Both the position numbers and the translations under genes were made by a program. From Durusdinium trenchii (lineage: Eukaryota; Sar; Dinophyceae; Suessiales; Symbiodiniaceae), in NCBI GenBank assembly GCA_963970005.1, contig CAXAMN010025694.1, forward strand, positions 162,677 to 226,676: 64,000 nt of DNA. Direction: 5' to 3'. The notes below the pieces were generated by a model. The model was not told the origin of the DNA. It saw only the letters and a program-made list of their open reading frames with translations, and ran no database searches. This document shows positions 36,724 to 49,000 of the stretch, piece by piece. Every line of letters starts with the position of its first letter. The stretch's first letter is position 1.

Positions 36724-37671
36724 ATGAAGTCCTACAAGAGGATCCAGGTGGTGGGCAAGGGCAGCTTTGGCTGCTGCTGGCTTGTGCAGAGTGACTCTGG
36801 AGAACGCTGCATTCTGAAGCAGATAGATGTGTCCAAGATGCCTGAGAAGCAGCGTTTGGAAGCTGCCAACGAAGTCAAGGTGCTGAGCAGGTTGCGACAT
36901 CCTTACATCATCAACTACAGAGAGTCCTATGTTGATTCAGGTCTTCTTTGCATCATCATGGACTTTGCTGAGAGGGGTGATTTGTACCGGATGATTGGAC
37001 GGAAACGGCAGGCAAAGTCTCTGTTTGCAGAAGCTTTGGTGCTGAGGTGGTTCACCCAGATTGCACTGGCCTTGAAGCACATCCATGATCGACACATCCT
37101 TCATCGGGATCTGAAAACTCAGAACATTTTCTTGGCAGGGCCAGGTGATGGAATGGTGAAGGTCGGGGACTTTGGCATTGCTCGGGTCTTGCGGCACACC
37201 CAAGACTGCGCCCGGACAGCTATTGGGACTCCATACTATTTGTCGCCGGAAATCTGCCAGGAGCGGCCTTACAGCTATAAATCTGATGTGTGGTCCTTGG
37301 GTTGTGTGCTCTATGAACTTGCAACCCTTCGTCATGCTTTCGATGCAGAGTCAATGCAAGGCCTTGTTCTGAAGATTTTGCGTGGTGTTCCGCCGCAAGT
37401 ACCTGCGAGCTTCTCCGCGGAGCTGCGAAGTCTCATTGCGGAGATGCTCACCAAGGACCCCAATTGCAGGCCCTCTGTGAATGAGTTGCTGCATCGGCCT
37501 ACGGTGAAAGCAATGATCAGACAACTACTTTGGGAGATTGAGAAGGATCAAAGGGATCAGAGGCCAACTGATCAAGGACAGTCAGTTGAGTCATGTCAGT
37601 CAGTGTCCACCAATGAACGGAAGTGCTTGTGTCACCTTTGGAATTGGCCTTGGCTACCTAATGAGGAGTAG
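36724..37671 (+). CDS. NIMA-related (NEK) serine/threonine protein kinase
   Basis: A complete kinase domain in one exon: GKGSFG glycine loop (11-16), Lys32, HRDLKTQN with Asp129, DFG (149-151), GTPYYLSPE activation segment (168-176) and KSDVWSLGCVLYELATLRHAF. The TLRHAF sequence after subdomain IX and the short N-terminus starting MKSYKRIQVVGKGSFG are NEK traits. NEK kinases regulate cilia, microtubules and the cell cycle. The first Met lies just before the kinase fold, as usual in the family. The open frame runs on to TAG, but the last 30 codons look like intron; the true gene probably splices out near 37.55-37.6 kb and continues to exons at 39.8-40.1 kb. Low-complexity exon-like stretches near 38.16-38.27 and 38.44-38.53 kb (Ser/Arg-rich) could be linker. 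Confidence 0.9.
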   Translation: MKSYKRIQVVGKGSFGCCWLVQSDSGERCILKQIDVSKMPEKQRLEAANEVKVLSRLRHPYIINYRESYVDSGLLCIIMDFAERGDLYRMIGRKRQAKSLFAEALVLRWFTQIALALKHIHDRHILHRDLKTQNIFLAGPGDGMVKVGDFGIARVLRHTQDCARTAIGTPYYLSPEICQERPYSYKSDVWSLGCVLYELATLRHAFDAESMQGLVLKILRGVPPQVPASFSAELRSLIAEMLTKDPNCRPSVNELLHRPTVKAMIRQLLWEIEKDQRDQRPTDQGQSVESCQSVSTNERKCLCHLWNWPWLPNEE

Positions 37672-39787
37672 GAAGTTTGTTTTGATGACGCAACCGTGGC
37701 CGCCGTCACCGCGGTCCGCCCGCCTTGTGAGGATATGGCGCCGGCAGATGTGTAAGTCCGCCTGCCAAGGCCTATCAGAAAAAGAGACTTCAGATTTCAA
37801 GGAGCACTTTCTTCAAGTGGTTTTGAGATGTTTTGAGAAACCGACTTCATGATCCATTCTTGCAAGATCGATTCTTTCACGCAGTGTAGAAGGACTTGGA
37901 GGTGGAGTTGACGTGTCCACCTTTTTCCAAGACCTTTGGTGTGTGGATCCCTCAAAGCCACCTCAGAGGGAATTTTTGTGAGCGCCTTTGGGTGAGATGA
38001 CGGCGCCAGAAATCCACAACTCTTCACTTCGTTTCGCATTTTAGACAGACTCGGACATAGCTAGCTTGCTCTTGTAGCAAATTGGACGTTCTGCTGTTGT
38101 AGTCACTTTGAAGGCAACGGTTCCACGCAACAGCACACCACCGAAAAGCTCGAGGCAGGGTTCTGAGCTTGAATGCGTCCAATGTCCTCTTCAGAGCCAC
38201 TCAGGACAGTTACAGCAGATGGTCAGGAAGCAAGACGCCTCAAAAGACAGCCGCAAGCTGCGAAGAGCAAGTTTGTAAGCAGCTTGGCGAGATTTGTGTG
38301 CCTGTCAAGGCTAGAAAGGAACGGATAGTCGCTTCGAACATTCCTGCTTTGACCCTTCAAAGACAGGGGCTGCGGGGTCTTTCTTTCTGCTGCATGCACA
38401 AGTTTGGCGCTTGATCAAGCATGTTGCAGCCTGGTGCAGCCTCCTTCTTGCTCAGGACCTCGATCTGCATCGCGTGCAAGTCATGCAGAGAGTGCTTCCG
38501 ACGGCTCACGCTCGCCCCGGGCCAAGCGCGCAGGGCTCAGACGCTCGATGTCCATTTGTATCCACTACTGTGTCCATTTGTGTCCATATGCGGGAACAAT
38601 AGGTTTGTGTGGTAACAATAGGTTTGTTTGGCCGAACCCATTGGTTTACGCGGTAACACTAGGAAATGTCATGAAATAAAAGCAATATCATTAAATAACA
38701 TAGACATTTCTACAATGATTTCATGACATTTCTACCATGATCCATCCCCCGACCCGCAATTCCGATGCCCTTTAAGGAAGCAGCGCCGTTGGCCCACCAC
38801 ACCATCTCGCTGCAAGCCCCGGGTGTGCGGTTGCATCTTGCCTTCAGTTGGCGCAGTCCCATGTATATTTCTGCACCAGACGTGGAGCATTCGGGTGGGC
38901 ACCGCGGTCTACGGGCCGTCGCTTGGGGCCGTCTGCTGAGGACTTATCACGTGAGCCTCCAGGCCTTGGAAGAACCGTTTTTTCTAAGTCTTCATTGACC
39001 AATAGGTCCAATAGGTCCAACATAGACCAATAACGGTCCAGTAGGGTCCAACATGCAGGGTTTTGCATTGACCAATAGGTCCTGCCTGGGTTTTCACTTG
39101 CTTGAGGTGGGCGCAGTCCTAACACTCAGCCTCGGACTCCTGAGAATCAGCCTGAGAACCTTGATGGCCCTTCATTTCCTTCAGTTTCCACTTCAAATTG
39201 CATCATTTGCTTTGGTTTAAGTGGTGCATTGGGTGGTTTTGACATTTGCTTCGAGTGAGTTTACAGTAGCTCCTATAAGGAGCTGCACTGCTCGCCCAAA
39301 AGGGGATCAACGCAAGGCACTGCTCTTCGCAAGGGGTTCTTCATTAAGTTTCATCTGGAATGTGTGCAAACAGCCTGGTTTCCGCTTCAGCGGGAATTCG
39401 TGCTTGCTTTGTTGTTTTTTTGTTCCGCTTCAGCAGCACGCAGTGGTTTTTTGATTTGAAACCAGGAGCTGATTCGAACTTTGGAAGAGGGGCGTGGAGC
39501 TGATTCAAACCATGCACACCTATGTCGAAATTGGCAGAATGAGGTTGGGATGCAAGCTGTCGATGATCACGAAGGCTCGAGCTGATCACAAAGGCCGTGC
39601 AGCATCAAGGGCCGGGTGAGAATAGCCGAGGAAGAATCGGAGCCCACTGATGAAGGCGATGGACTGAAAGTTGCATTTCAATGTGTTGCCAAGCAACCAG
39701 ACACAGAAAGAGAGAGAGAGAGAGAGAGGAGAGGAGAGTAGAGAGTATATTAGAGTAGGGAGTAGAGAGTGAGGGGTTGACACCCAG
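37672..39787. other. probable NEK introns and linker exons
   Basis: No domain can be seen. The Ser/Arg-rich piece SASRASHAESASDGSRSPRA (about 38460-38519) reads like a kinase linker. Also present are a CCAATAGGTCC-type short tandem repeat (38998-39085) and an AG microsatellite (39706-39735). Confidence 0.35.
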
Positions 39788-40115
39788 GCTCCCGCCCCTG
39801 CTTCTTGCATCCTGGTGGGGAAGAAATCAAGCTGCTCGTGGCCCAGCATTGCCGAAGATGGGAAAACCACCGAACACGTCGTCGCTGAGGCCGGTCACTG
39901 AGACCGACTCCTTGCCCTACCGAATAGAGGTGCAGAACCACAGCACCCACCAATCGAGAAGAAAGACGAGTGTTTTGGCCGGTGCGATGTTTTTGGGGTC
40001 CCGTGAGTTGGGCTTCAGATGCTTCAGGCGCTCAGGCTGTATTTGGAGAAGGAGCTCGGAATCATGGAGTTTCTGCTTGCCTACAAGCATCTTGCAGAAA
40101 GCCAGCAAGCTCAGC
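39788..40115 (+). CDS. candidate 3' exons of the NEK gene
   Basis: The first exon ends at 39929 before GTGCAG and encodes LRPVTETDSLPYRIE. The second starts at 40028 after a CAG acceptor and encodes ALRLYLEKELGIMEFLLAYK, then HLAESQQAQQ. The join is in frame and gives YRIE-ALRLYLEKELG. NEK1/3-like kinases carry such an LR-YLE-(Q/E)LG segment in their tails. Assigning it to the upstream kinase is inference from order, orientation and this similarity. The end of the second exon is not certain. Confidence 0.5.
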
Positions 40116-40225
40116 AGCTTCCCAGAACCATCGTGCTCGTGCCGCTCGTGCCATGTTTTGCCATGCAGCTTGTGTTCCAAATTGAGGTGCAAAAAGTGAT
40201 GCTGTGGCTGCGAAGGTGCCTGCGA

Positions 40226-40993
40226 AGTGATGGGGTTTGCAAAGGTGTCTCCCACCGTGGGGGCTGTAACCTTGTGGAAGGAGCTCAAAGCCATCGATGT
40301 TCATTCCTTCCTCTCCAGCAAGGCCCTGCTGAGGTTCATCAAGGAGATGATGCCAATCATGAGTGGGGACATATAGCATTCGCATATGCAAACATGCACA
40401 TCGTCGAAAGGCTATCAGCTTTCTGTGGAAATCTCAGTCGGCTGCTGCAAGAACCGAATGCCTCCTAGTGGTTCAACGCCGCCAAACGTGCACAAGGGGC
40501 CAAACGAGGGATCCATAGCGATCCACAGCCTAAGGCCTTTGGTGACGCAGCTCATTGTTTGCGAGGACTCGTTTTACTGAGGCATGGTTGGCCGGATTCA
40601 TTTGCGGGGAGCCATGGCCAGCGCGGGAATTCTTGCAATGCACGCATTGAGGAAGTCAATTCAGGATGCATGAGTCTCCCACAGAGCAACCAAAGCGCAC
40701 TGAAAGGGTCCAAGTTTTCCAGGCTTCATCGATGTGTTCCTGGAAGCTACTAGTAACAAGGGCATTGCTACTAGTAACAAGGTGCCTTACTACTATAGTA
40801 TAGTAGCTAGAAGCTACTAGGAACAAGGGCATTGCTACTAGTAACAAGGTTCCTGGAATTCAATTGAAGGATCAGCAGAGATTCGCCGCTGGAGCGCAGA
40901 TTGGGAGCTCGTCGGGGCGATCTTCGCATTTGGCCAAGCCTTGAAGGGAGCTTTCTGGCTGGCTGGGTTTGCCACATGCCTGCTTCTCATGCG
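40226..40993 (+). CDS. candidate exons with a membrane helix (weak)
   Basis: One piece (40226-40377) encodes KVSPTVGAVTLWKELKAI and ends KEMMPIMSGDI before a stop. Another (about 40861-40993) encodes EIRRWSADWELVGAIFAFG and FWLAGFATCLLLM, a likely transmembrane helix. They may be parts of the NEK gene end or of a separate membrane protein. No family is recognised. Confidence 0.25.
40744..40853 (+). repeat. CTACTAGTAACAAGG repeat, four units
   Basis: GCTACTAGTAACAAGGGCATT (21 bp) and variants. The block contains an inverted segment ACTACTATAGTATAGTAG. Confidence 0.85.
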
Positions 40994-41361
40994 ACAGTCA
41001 TGTGGATCTCCACTGAAGGAGGTGCGGAAAGAAAAGGATGCTGCGGACAGCTGCATGGAACATCATGGAACAATGATTTGTTTTTGTGTGTGTGAGTGCG
41101 CGTTTTGCTTGGCTGATTCATTCTATCCCCTGTCGTCATGCGGGACAATCCTTACAACATCGCATCAAGTTTCTACCCTGAGAATCGGATCTGCAAAATC
41201 GTGATGAGGGAGTCAAAACATGAAGAAATTACTGTATGTCTCAAATCTTGCCAGCTTGACCTCAGCCACCAGAGCGTTCCCCCCCCACACATGCATACAA
41301 CTGCAGAATGGCGCATGTAGCTACCACCCATCGAGTATTCCAGTATTCCTGAGCACTGGCC
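40994..41361. other. intergenic before NMNAT-like gene
   Basis: Nothing recognisable; it likely contains the 5' region of the next gene. Confidence 0.4.
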
Positions 41362-42075
41362 ATGGAGGCCGCTTTCTTGGAAAAGTTTTCACCCCTTCTG
41401 GATGAGCTAAGGGAGGGCAGCTTCGTAGCGTTGATCACCATGACCGGCTCATGCTGCCCCGTGACCACCGCTCATTACATGGCCTTCGAATGTTCTCGCC
41501 AACTGTTGATGGGCGACGGCCTCACACGCCCCACGAGGGAGCAGTTTGCTGAGGTGCTCGGGTTACTCTCCTTGAATGGTGATCGGCACGTGGGTGAAAA
41601 GCTGCACGCAAAGGGAATGCCGTCCATCCCTTATGTGGACAGAGCTCAGCTGGTGGATATGGCCACTGCAGATGTGCCATGGATGAGTTTCAATCCCACT
41701 CGTGAGCACATTGCAGCTGACTGGATGCAGCCAAGATGGCCCACGTTGAGATTCATCCGGTATGCCCTGAATGGGGCGGATGACGTCTTCAAATATCAGA
41801 AGTGGCGCTCCTCAGCCCCAGACCAGCGCTTTGTGACCATGGGAAGGCCGGGATTCACGGAGAAGGTGATCTTGGGTGCCAAAAGGCATGGCGTCGATTT
41901 GGACCAAGGGTACTTCATCGTTGGCCCTGAGCTACCGGACATTTCTTCCACTGCGGTACGCCGGGCCCTCCAAGAGGGAGACGGACAGGCTTTGGAAGGC
42001 CTACTGCACCCGAGTGTTGCCGCATGGCTGTTGAAGTCTGGTATTTATGGTGGCACAGGCCACAGAAAGATGTGA
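41362..42075 (+). CDS. NMNAT: nicotinamide/nicotinate mononucleotide adenylyltransferase-like
   Basis: It would transfer AMP from ATP to NMN or NaMN, the last common step of NAD synthesis. Single exon, 237 residues, close to the usual NMNAT core. Residues 29-42 read GSCCPVTTAHYMAF, matching the GSFNPIT--H---F nucleotide-binding start with His38 as the (H/T)xGH-type histidine. NGADDVFKYQKW (137-148) matches the GAD...W block, and ISSTAVRRALQEGD (194-207) matches the ISST-IR signature, followed by a C-terminal helix ending GIYG as in NMNATs. The two Cys in place of Phe-Asn in the first motif are unusual. ATG 41362 is the first Met before the fold and lies in CCATGG. No targeting peptide is apparent, so the product is probably cytosolic or nuclear. 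Confidence 0.88.
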   Translation: MEAAFLEKFSPLLDELREGSFVALITMTGSCCPVTTAHYMAFECSRQLLMGDGLTRPTREQFAEVLGLLSLNGDRHVGEKLHAKGMPSIPYVDRAQLVDMATADVPWMSFNPTREHIAADWMQPRWPTLRFIRYALNGADDVFKYQKWRSSAPDQRFVTMGRPGFTEKVILGAKRHGVDLDQGYFIVGPELPDISSTAVRRALQEGDGQALEGLLHPSVAAWLLKSGIYGGTGHRKM

Positions 42076-43193
42076 GACTCTCTTTTCATTCGGTTGGATT
42101 CGGGGAGCATAGCTTTGCCTTTGAGGGGCAGTCTAGAGTCTAGGAAGTGTGCAGTGTACAGTGCTGACAGCCTGGAAGTTCTTGTTTGCCCAAAATGATC
42201 TTTGTTTAATTCAAGTCTCATTATCATGTTTTCATGACTTGCGACTTGCGACTTGCTAAGGTGGTGTTCTGCTAGAACATTCCACTGATTCCCCTGTCGG
42301 TAGGCTTTGCTCCGGTACCTGTGCTGGAGGCAACACGAGGGAGCAAACGATTCCCACCAGCACGATTCCGGCCGAGTCGTTGCCCGGTAGTCCTATTCAG
42401 CTGTTTTGGCTCCGCCTCCTACCAGGTGTGTATCTCGATTGTGCCAGGAATGGACCGCCAAATATGTGGGATGTTAGAACAGATAATGCGAGCCATGAAA
42501 TGGTGGGGACCACCATTGAAGCATGTCTCAGCAACTTCTTGGCACTTGGGTCCCTTAAGTCCCCAAGATGTTCGATCGTAAGACCCCTTCGATCAAGCGT
42601 TTTTCTGGGCCCGGCTTGCTTTCTGGGGAACCTGCAGTATGCCACCCTCGTCACGGACTCAGCGTGGAGCCTTGACTGCGTCAAGAATGGGACTTGGAAG
42701 AATCCGTTCCATGCTGTCGAAAAGCAGAACCCACCACCTCCCCCCCTTCGACAAACACCAGTGGACAAAAAAAATATATCGGGGCCAGTATGGGAATGGA
42801 TTCTTCATCGGGGCCAGTTACATAATTGCAAGAGAGAGAGAGAGAGAGAGATAGAGAGAGTGAGTGAGTGAGTGAGTGAGTAGGAGGCATGAAACATTCC
42901 ACTTGGAGCCGAAGCTTGCAGCTCATATGATTTGATATGCCTCGAGCAAAGGAACGAAGCGAAAGAGGACAAGGACATTGTGGGCATGTGTGCATCAAGC
43001 ATGGACACGGATTCTGAACACAAAGACCGCCAGTAGAGGACTACCCTGGGCAGGGCACCACAGAAGGAGAAGAGAAAGAGAAAGAAAGTCCTGCTGGCCA
43101 ATGCGAAGGCGCATTTTTTTATTCTCTCTCTCTCTCTCGCTCATTGGTTGAAGCTTCCCCGAAGTCTTCGATTCGTACATATAGTCTACATAT

Positions 43194-43225
<32 letters not shown>

Positions 43226-44072
43226 CAGCGTGCAGCGCCTAAAAGTGTCAACATATATTTACCATTTCATCATTTCATTTCATCATATTTCTTCAAGCTC
43301 CAGCCTGCTCTCTGTGGTTTGGTATTTTGCCCGTGTCTCATATGCAAGGGCCGCTTTCGAAGGAAAACACCATGGCGTCCGACGTTTTCCCAGACTGCCC
43401 TGGCCTTGACGATTCTTCCTCTGTGACCAGGTGCTGAAAGCTCCCAAACTGGCCCTAAAGATCCGCCAGCCGCCGCTGGGAAGCAAAGGGCGGGTCCCGG
43501 AAGCATTGCCAGGCCCTCCGGAAGCACATCATGCATAAATAAATGTCCCAGACACACGCACAGATATAATCATACTAATATAAAACATAAATCCCTTCCA
43601 TCTATCAAAAACACGGGCCTCTCCCCCTCATAAGTAAGGGCATGCATCGTTTTTTAATGGGGGGTCCCCCACATAGGCAGACTCGCAAAGATGGACACCT
43701 GGGAAGAGCTTCAAAACCCAACAGTTGCCCAGGCCACTTTAGAGAGACTCTATTGAACTCGTATCAAACATTGAAAAAACCTCCAGATCGAGGGTATTTT
43801 TTCCTTTTCCCTTTACACACCCTTGAGTTAAATAGATTCAACTAGTGATTCTTTGATATTCTTTGCTTGCAAACTTTATTTACATCAGACTAACAACTAC
43901 AGATTTCGATACATGATGTCGCCGTGCCATGCGATTTGCGAGGCCTCGGTGGAAATCACGTTTGTGTGGCTCCGTGCCATTGGGGAAGAGTGCATGTGTA
44001 AATGCGGCGTGTCGCTAGTGAGGGGCACCATCGGTGGTGATTCTAGTGGGTGGGTACCTCATAATAGTGTTT

Positions 44073-44300
44073 AATCACGAAAGGTAGCCTGGTAAGGGCT
44101 AGCTTGAGTTTGCTTTGCGAAGCAACTGGGTAGCTTCAATAGCCTGCTCGGGAAAAAATACATCAATTCTATTGACCCCCCTCCCATGTGATGAATAATT
44201 GCTTAATCAATTATTTTGGTGAACCCCCCCCTCGCCAGCACCACTAGCATCACTCAATCACTCACCTACTCTCTGCAAAGCCGTGTGGACAAACCTCACC
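44073..44300 (+). repeat. CACGAAAGGTAGC dispersed repeat, long copy
   Basis: In order it holds AATCACGAAAGGTAGCCTGG, the near-palindrome TTGCTTTGCGAAGCAA, GCCTGCTCGGGA, a C-rich run, CTCGCCAGCACCACTA and CTCTCTGCAAAGCCGTGTGG. The copy at 59.27 kb has the same blocks in the same order, so the unit is longer than the hairpin head. Confidence 0.8.
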
Positions 44301-44306
44301 ACACCA

Positions 44307-44879
44307 CATGCTCTAAGCAACCTGTCCTTGCGACCCAGGTCACTCTTATGCGGAGCGCGTGCGTGACGTACGACCGAATGTGGCACCTTACACACCACAG
44401 CTCTCACATACACCAGTATTGACAAGCCTCCACGTGTGCCACACCACACCATGTGTGTGTAGTCCCAAGCACCAATTCCACAAATAAACGCTACCTACCT
44501 AACTCAAACAAAAAGGAACATGTCGGGTTACCTTTGTTTTTACGTGACCGTCTTTCTATTCTGCTACTAAGCCTCGGCCAAAGTCATGTTGGGGCGTGCT
44601 TTACTTGAGACAGGGAAACACGAAAGGTAGAGAGGTACCAGGAGTATAACAGAGGTATATAGTATGAGTGTGGTGTGTGAAAAATGGGGCGTATGTCGGG
44701 GAGGAGGGGTTGCTACAACATCTGGTGTGGTGTGGCGCACGTGGAGGCTTGTCAATACTGGATAATACTGGTGTATGTGAGAGCTGTGGTGCCAAGCTGT
44801 GCTGCGGAAGCGCCGTCGTATGTCACGTACGCGTTCCGCATAAGTGACCTGGCTCGCGGGGAGAGGTTGCTAGAGCATG
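44307..44879. repeat. foldback element with ~150-bp inverted arms
   Basis: Arm 1 (44307-44451) and arm 2 (44723-44879) are reverse complements with small indels. Both carry CATGCTCTA-GCAACCT, CTTATGCGGA-CGCGT and AGCTCTCACATACACCAGTA, then GCCTCCACGTG. The ~270-bp loop has no ORF of note. A direct repeat of GGCGTATGTCGG, then GAGGAGGGGTTGCTACAACAT, occurs at 44690 and 45008. Confidence 0.85.
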
Positions 44880-46008
44880 CTGCACCATGCCACTTGTCTG
44901 AACAAAGCTGCAAAACGTCAATGAATATACACTTAAGGTGCACGTTACGTGAACGCCACTTTGCAGAGATACGTTTGGTGCGTGGCTTTTGGTGTGTGAA
45001 AGAAAGGGCGTATGTCGGAGAGGAGGGGTTGCTACAACATTCAGACACAAGGCTCCACAAAAAGGTGTTTATATAGAGTTTTGAACCCTGATCCATCATA
45101 ACTTCCGGGCCTTGTGTGAACCTCTACAAAACGCCGCGAAGCGCAACGTGAGCAGCTCAGGTGGTTGGTGCGAACCTGAGCATGACAGTTTCCGAGTGTG
45201 CCTGCCAGCACTACCAGCGGATTGGATTCGGAGATGATGTTCCATCGAAAGTGGGTAAGCTTGAGAGACGGGTACGCCACAAACAACCAAGGACGTTTCG
45301 ACACAAGGGATCAACTTCAGCGTAGCGGCTTCGTTCGGTGTTTCTGGAGTCTACTCGGGCCTTTCTCAGGAGAAGATACTTTCAAAGAAGAAAACTTGGG
45401 AGTTGAGGCACGGAGATCCTCTCGCAAAGCAACAGCTGGGCGTGCAGTAGAATAGGGAGACCACGCCCTGACGCCCCATGACGCCCCAAAAGCAGCTGTC
45501 CGAACATGAATGCACGAGGTGACATTTCATGGAGAGAGAGTCCAATGGGACACGGACAAGACACCGATCGAGCGTTTGGCCAGGTCGAGGCCGACAAACA
45601 TCCGAGGTTGCATCGGTCTCATCCCAGTCTCCCTGGCGTTTATCGGTGAGGATTTGGTTTGTGCAGGCTTTTGTTCACATGACTGTGTGTGTGGGCGTTC
45701 TTTTTTCGACTTTTGCGGTGTTGGCAAGTGGGGGCCGTGGAGCTTTTGCTCAGCATCAAGGGCGTGGGGGTGCTGAGCAAGCGCTCCGTATGGCGGTCGT
45801 GGGCGTATGGAGAGCAGAAGTGCCCATCGTCAGTGCCTCGCCTCGGACGGGCATAGCCTCAGAAGGGCATATATGGATATGTGGGGACGGTGGGGAGGGC
45901 AAGGACTATATGCACTTCAAGTCACTGCACAAAGTCCTCCAATTCCAAGGTGATGTGCTGAGAAGCTCTGACTTGGCTGGCTCAAATGCCCCACGGTCGC
46001 AGCGCTTG

Positions 46009-49000
46009 ATGCCCTTAAAGCGTCAACTTGCCGCCACGGCCGCCACAGTTGCAGCACTCGCATGGCCAATGCGCAGCACTCGCCACGGTCGCAAGGCAGC
46101 GGGACGGCGGCGTTTGTACGCCAGCAGTTTAATAAGAACAGGCAACCCCGACAATACAGTTAATGCACGACAGTTTTAATTAGATGTTTTTGGAACCACT
46201 GCATACAACATTCAACATCCCAATGACCTACGCTGACTTCTCAGGTTCGACTCCAAGCTGCCGGACTTGCAACTCCAGGACGGGCGGGGGAGATCGTGGC
46301 CAAAACCATGTGCTCCGACTGCATGCTACAGCCTACAGCATTGCACACATCAAAGAAAGCAAAGGAGGGGAACTGCAGCACCACACCTTTGGATCTTGGA
46401 ATTTGGGAATTTTTTGGATGCTTTAAGGATTCAGGATGCTTTAAGGATGCTTTAAGGATGCTCGTCGCCCCCTGTTTCACCTGCTTTCTCGTTCGTCCAG
46501 AAGATCGTCGAGTTCCACAGGCACCGCTGATGCGGTCGGGCCGGTGCGCTTTGAGCTGGTTGGTGGGCCTGACGATGCCTCGGGAGATGTGCTTCTGTGA
46601 CGTGACTCAACTCTAGGATCTGATGAGCACAAATAGATTGACACTAATGAGCTATGAGTCATACGTTCCAAGTCATTTGGGTCATTATTCTGATTGTCAC
46701 GAGTCACGGGGTCTTTTTCAATCTTTTTCATACATCATGGTTGGCAGCACCTTGTCAGCCTTGTCACTTGAGCTGCCCATGTTTCTTGCCTAGGTACTTG
46801 CCCGACATTGACTTTCAATCGTCGTCCATCCCAAGCTCCCAATACCCAAACTTGGTAGCTGCAGGCTTCGAGCTCGGGCCCCAGTCGTTTTGGTCCAGAC
46901 ACCAGTGACACTGCGCCTGGACGTCCCGAGCTTCGCTGGGTCCCTTTGTGAGTGAATTGCAGTCAGATTTGATGTGCAAGGCTTTGGAGCTGCTCCCTGG
47001 CGGAGGATGATGTGAAGACGGGCTTTGCAGAGCTCTTGCGTTCAATTGAGATGTGGTTGAGGAGGAAAGGTAGCCAGAGAGTTGTTCTGATTGGTGAGGG
47101 CTTTGGAGGCCTCCTGGCCTTGGCGCTGGCCTTCCGCACTGGCCGAAGCCTGAAGGGGTTGATGATGGTCAACCCGGCAACAGGTTTGGTGCAGCAGCCT
47201 TGGAGACAGTTGCGCCCGGGTTTACCTGTGGTGCCATTGTCAGAGCTCCTGGCCCTGGCGCCTGAGACCGCGACGGTCTCTGAAGCCATCACTGGAACTT
47301 TGGGACTTCGTTCCGCCTCAGCGGCTGCTCGTGCTGGAACTCTCCAATTTCGCTTGAAGGCGTGGTTGCGTGATGGCTGGGAGCTGGTCTCTTCTGAGCT
47401 TCGCAGACCACCGGAGCGGAACCCCCTGCCCGCGACGGTACTGGCCTTCTCCGATGATGTACTGTTACCTTCCAAAGACGAAGGCAACATGTTGAAGCCC
47501 GCTCTCCAGGAGCGTTGCTTGATCAACAGGCTACAGGTGAAGGAACTGGAGAGCAAGAGCCACGAACCTTTGGTGGGAGACATCGACTTAGTGGCCATCT
47601 TGAAGGAGTCTCCAATTTTCCAAGCACCAAAGGATCCAGTCTCAGACTTCAAGTTCCCCTCCATGGCCGAGCTAGAAGAAGGCTCGAAGGATGTTGAGCG
47701 TTTGGCATCTGTGGTCTCCCCGGTCTTTTGCAGCTTTAGCGCCGCTTCTCCATCGCAGAGAGTTTTTGGACTAGAGGGAGTCCCTACTCCAGCAGATGTG
47801 GGAGAGCGCCCTGCAACTTGGCATATATATATGGATCGGAGAAATCACGAAGACCCATGAAGACCTCCAATCAGCACAGATGACTTGCATGGATCCCAAT
47901 TGGAGCAATCACATGTCTCACACCCGCACAACTCGCCATGAATGGCGGTAGATCAGCAGATCCGATGCCAAGTCACAGATTCAGCTGTTTCTTCCATCTT
48001 GGCCGACCAAGGTGCTGCTGGTGGGCAATCATCAGCTGGCAGGAGCAGATCTGGGTCCCTTGTGCGAGAATTCCTGGTCGATCGGGGGGTTCTGACCCGT
48101 GGCCTCGCCTATCCTGGAGCCATGCGCACGCGGGAGGGTCAAGGCCCTCCTCAGTTCCAGCGCTTCGGCGCGGTGCCGGTTTCGCCTCGCAACATCTTCA
48201 AGCTCCTGCAGCAAGGCGCGGGACATGAAGGAATCAAACACCTTTAAACCAGATCTGGCTGTGAGGGGAGTGACGCCCACCGGCCTGTCATGACCCACAC
48301 TCATGAAGACCTATTCAATAATCTATTCATGTGATTTTGAGACCCATGGCATTGGTTTTGCATTGCCCTTGCCTTGTTGATGCATTTGTTTATGTTTTGG
48401 CAGCGTCGTCAGAACTAGCCTTAATATACATAATAATAAGCATAGCTGAAGCGTGCTCTTCAGCCCAGTGCAGACCTTACGCTTCTCAAGCTTTGTATCC
48501 GAGTCCTCCTTGCGCTCACATGTTTGGAAGGTGGCTTCGAACCACCACCCCAGCTGAATAGATAAAAACCAAGATCACCAAGAGTGTAGTACCAGGACTG
48601 GCACTTACTGTATATAATTCTTTTGATTTTTGAGGTGACCAGAGCAAGTTGCTGGACCAAGTTGCTTTCATATCCACATGAAAGATCTGAGTACTCTCTT
48701 AAATTAGCTTGATATTTATGATATTTCTATATGTCACACCGGTACTCACTTACAGTGTTTGCGAGCTTTTCCCTCCACCTGACGGTTGCGTGACGGCACG
48801 CGGAAAACGCACCACGCGTGATCGCATGCGGAACACGCTGGGCTCTGGAGGTGAGATGGTGCTCCTTTTTCCCGGCGGCATCCGGGAGGCCTTGCACGGC
48901 CCCGGTGAGGAATACCAGCGACTGGTTGGTGCGTGTTTTTTCTTTTTTGTGGGGTGTGTATGGAACGAGGGAGACCGCCCTGGCAACGACCCCGGACCCG

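Larger units (their letters stand above)
42076..46008. other. repeat-rich intergenic DNA
   Basis: No gene I can support, although short exon-like pieces end at good donors near 45253 (GTAAGC) and 45647 (GTGAGG). It holds AG/GAGT microsatellites (42830-42882), a CT run (43117-43141), an AT/GT run (43190-43226), a dispersed repeat at 44.07 kb and a foldback element at 44.31-44.88 kb. Confidence 0.45.

Noticed and set aside
46963-47664. 233-codon minus-strand ORF
   Set aside because: Antisense shadow of the hydrolase exon, which has clear family motifs on the + strand.
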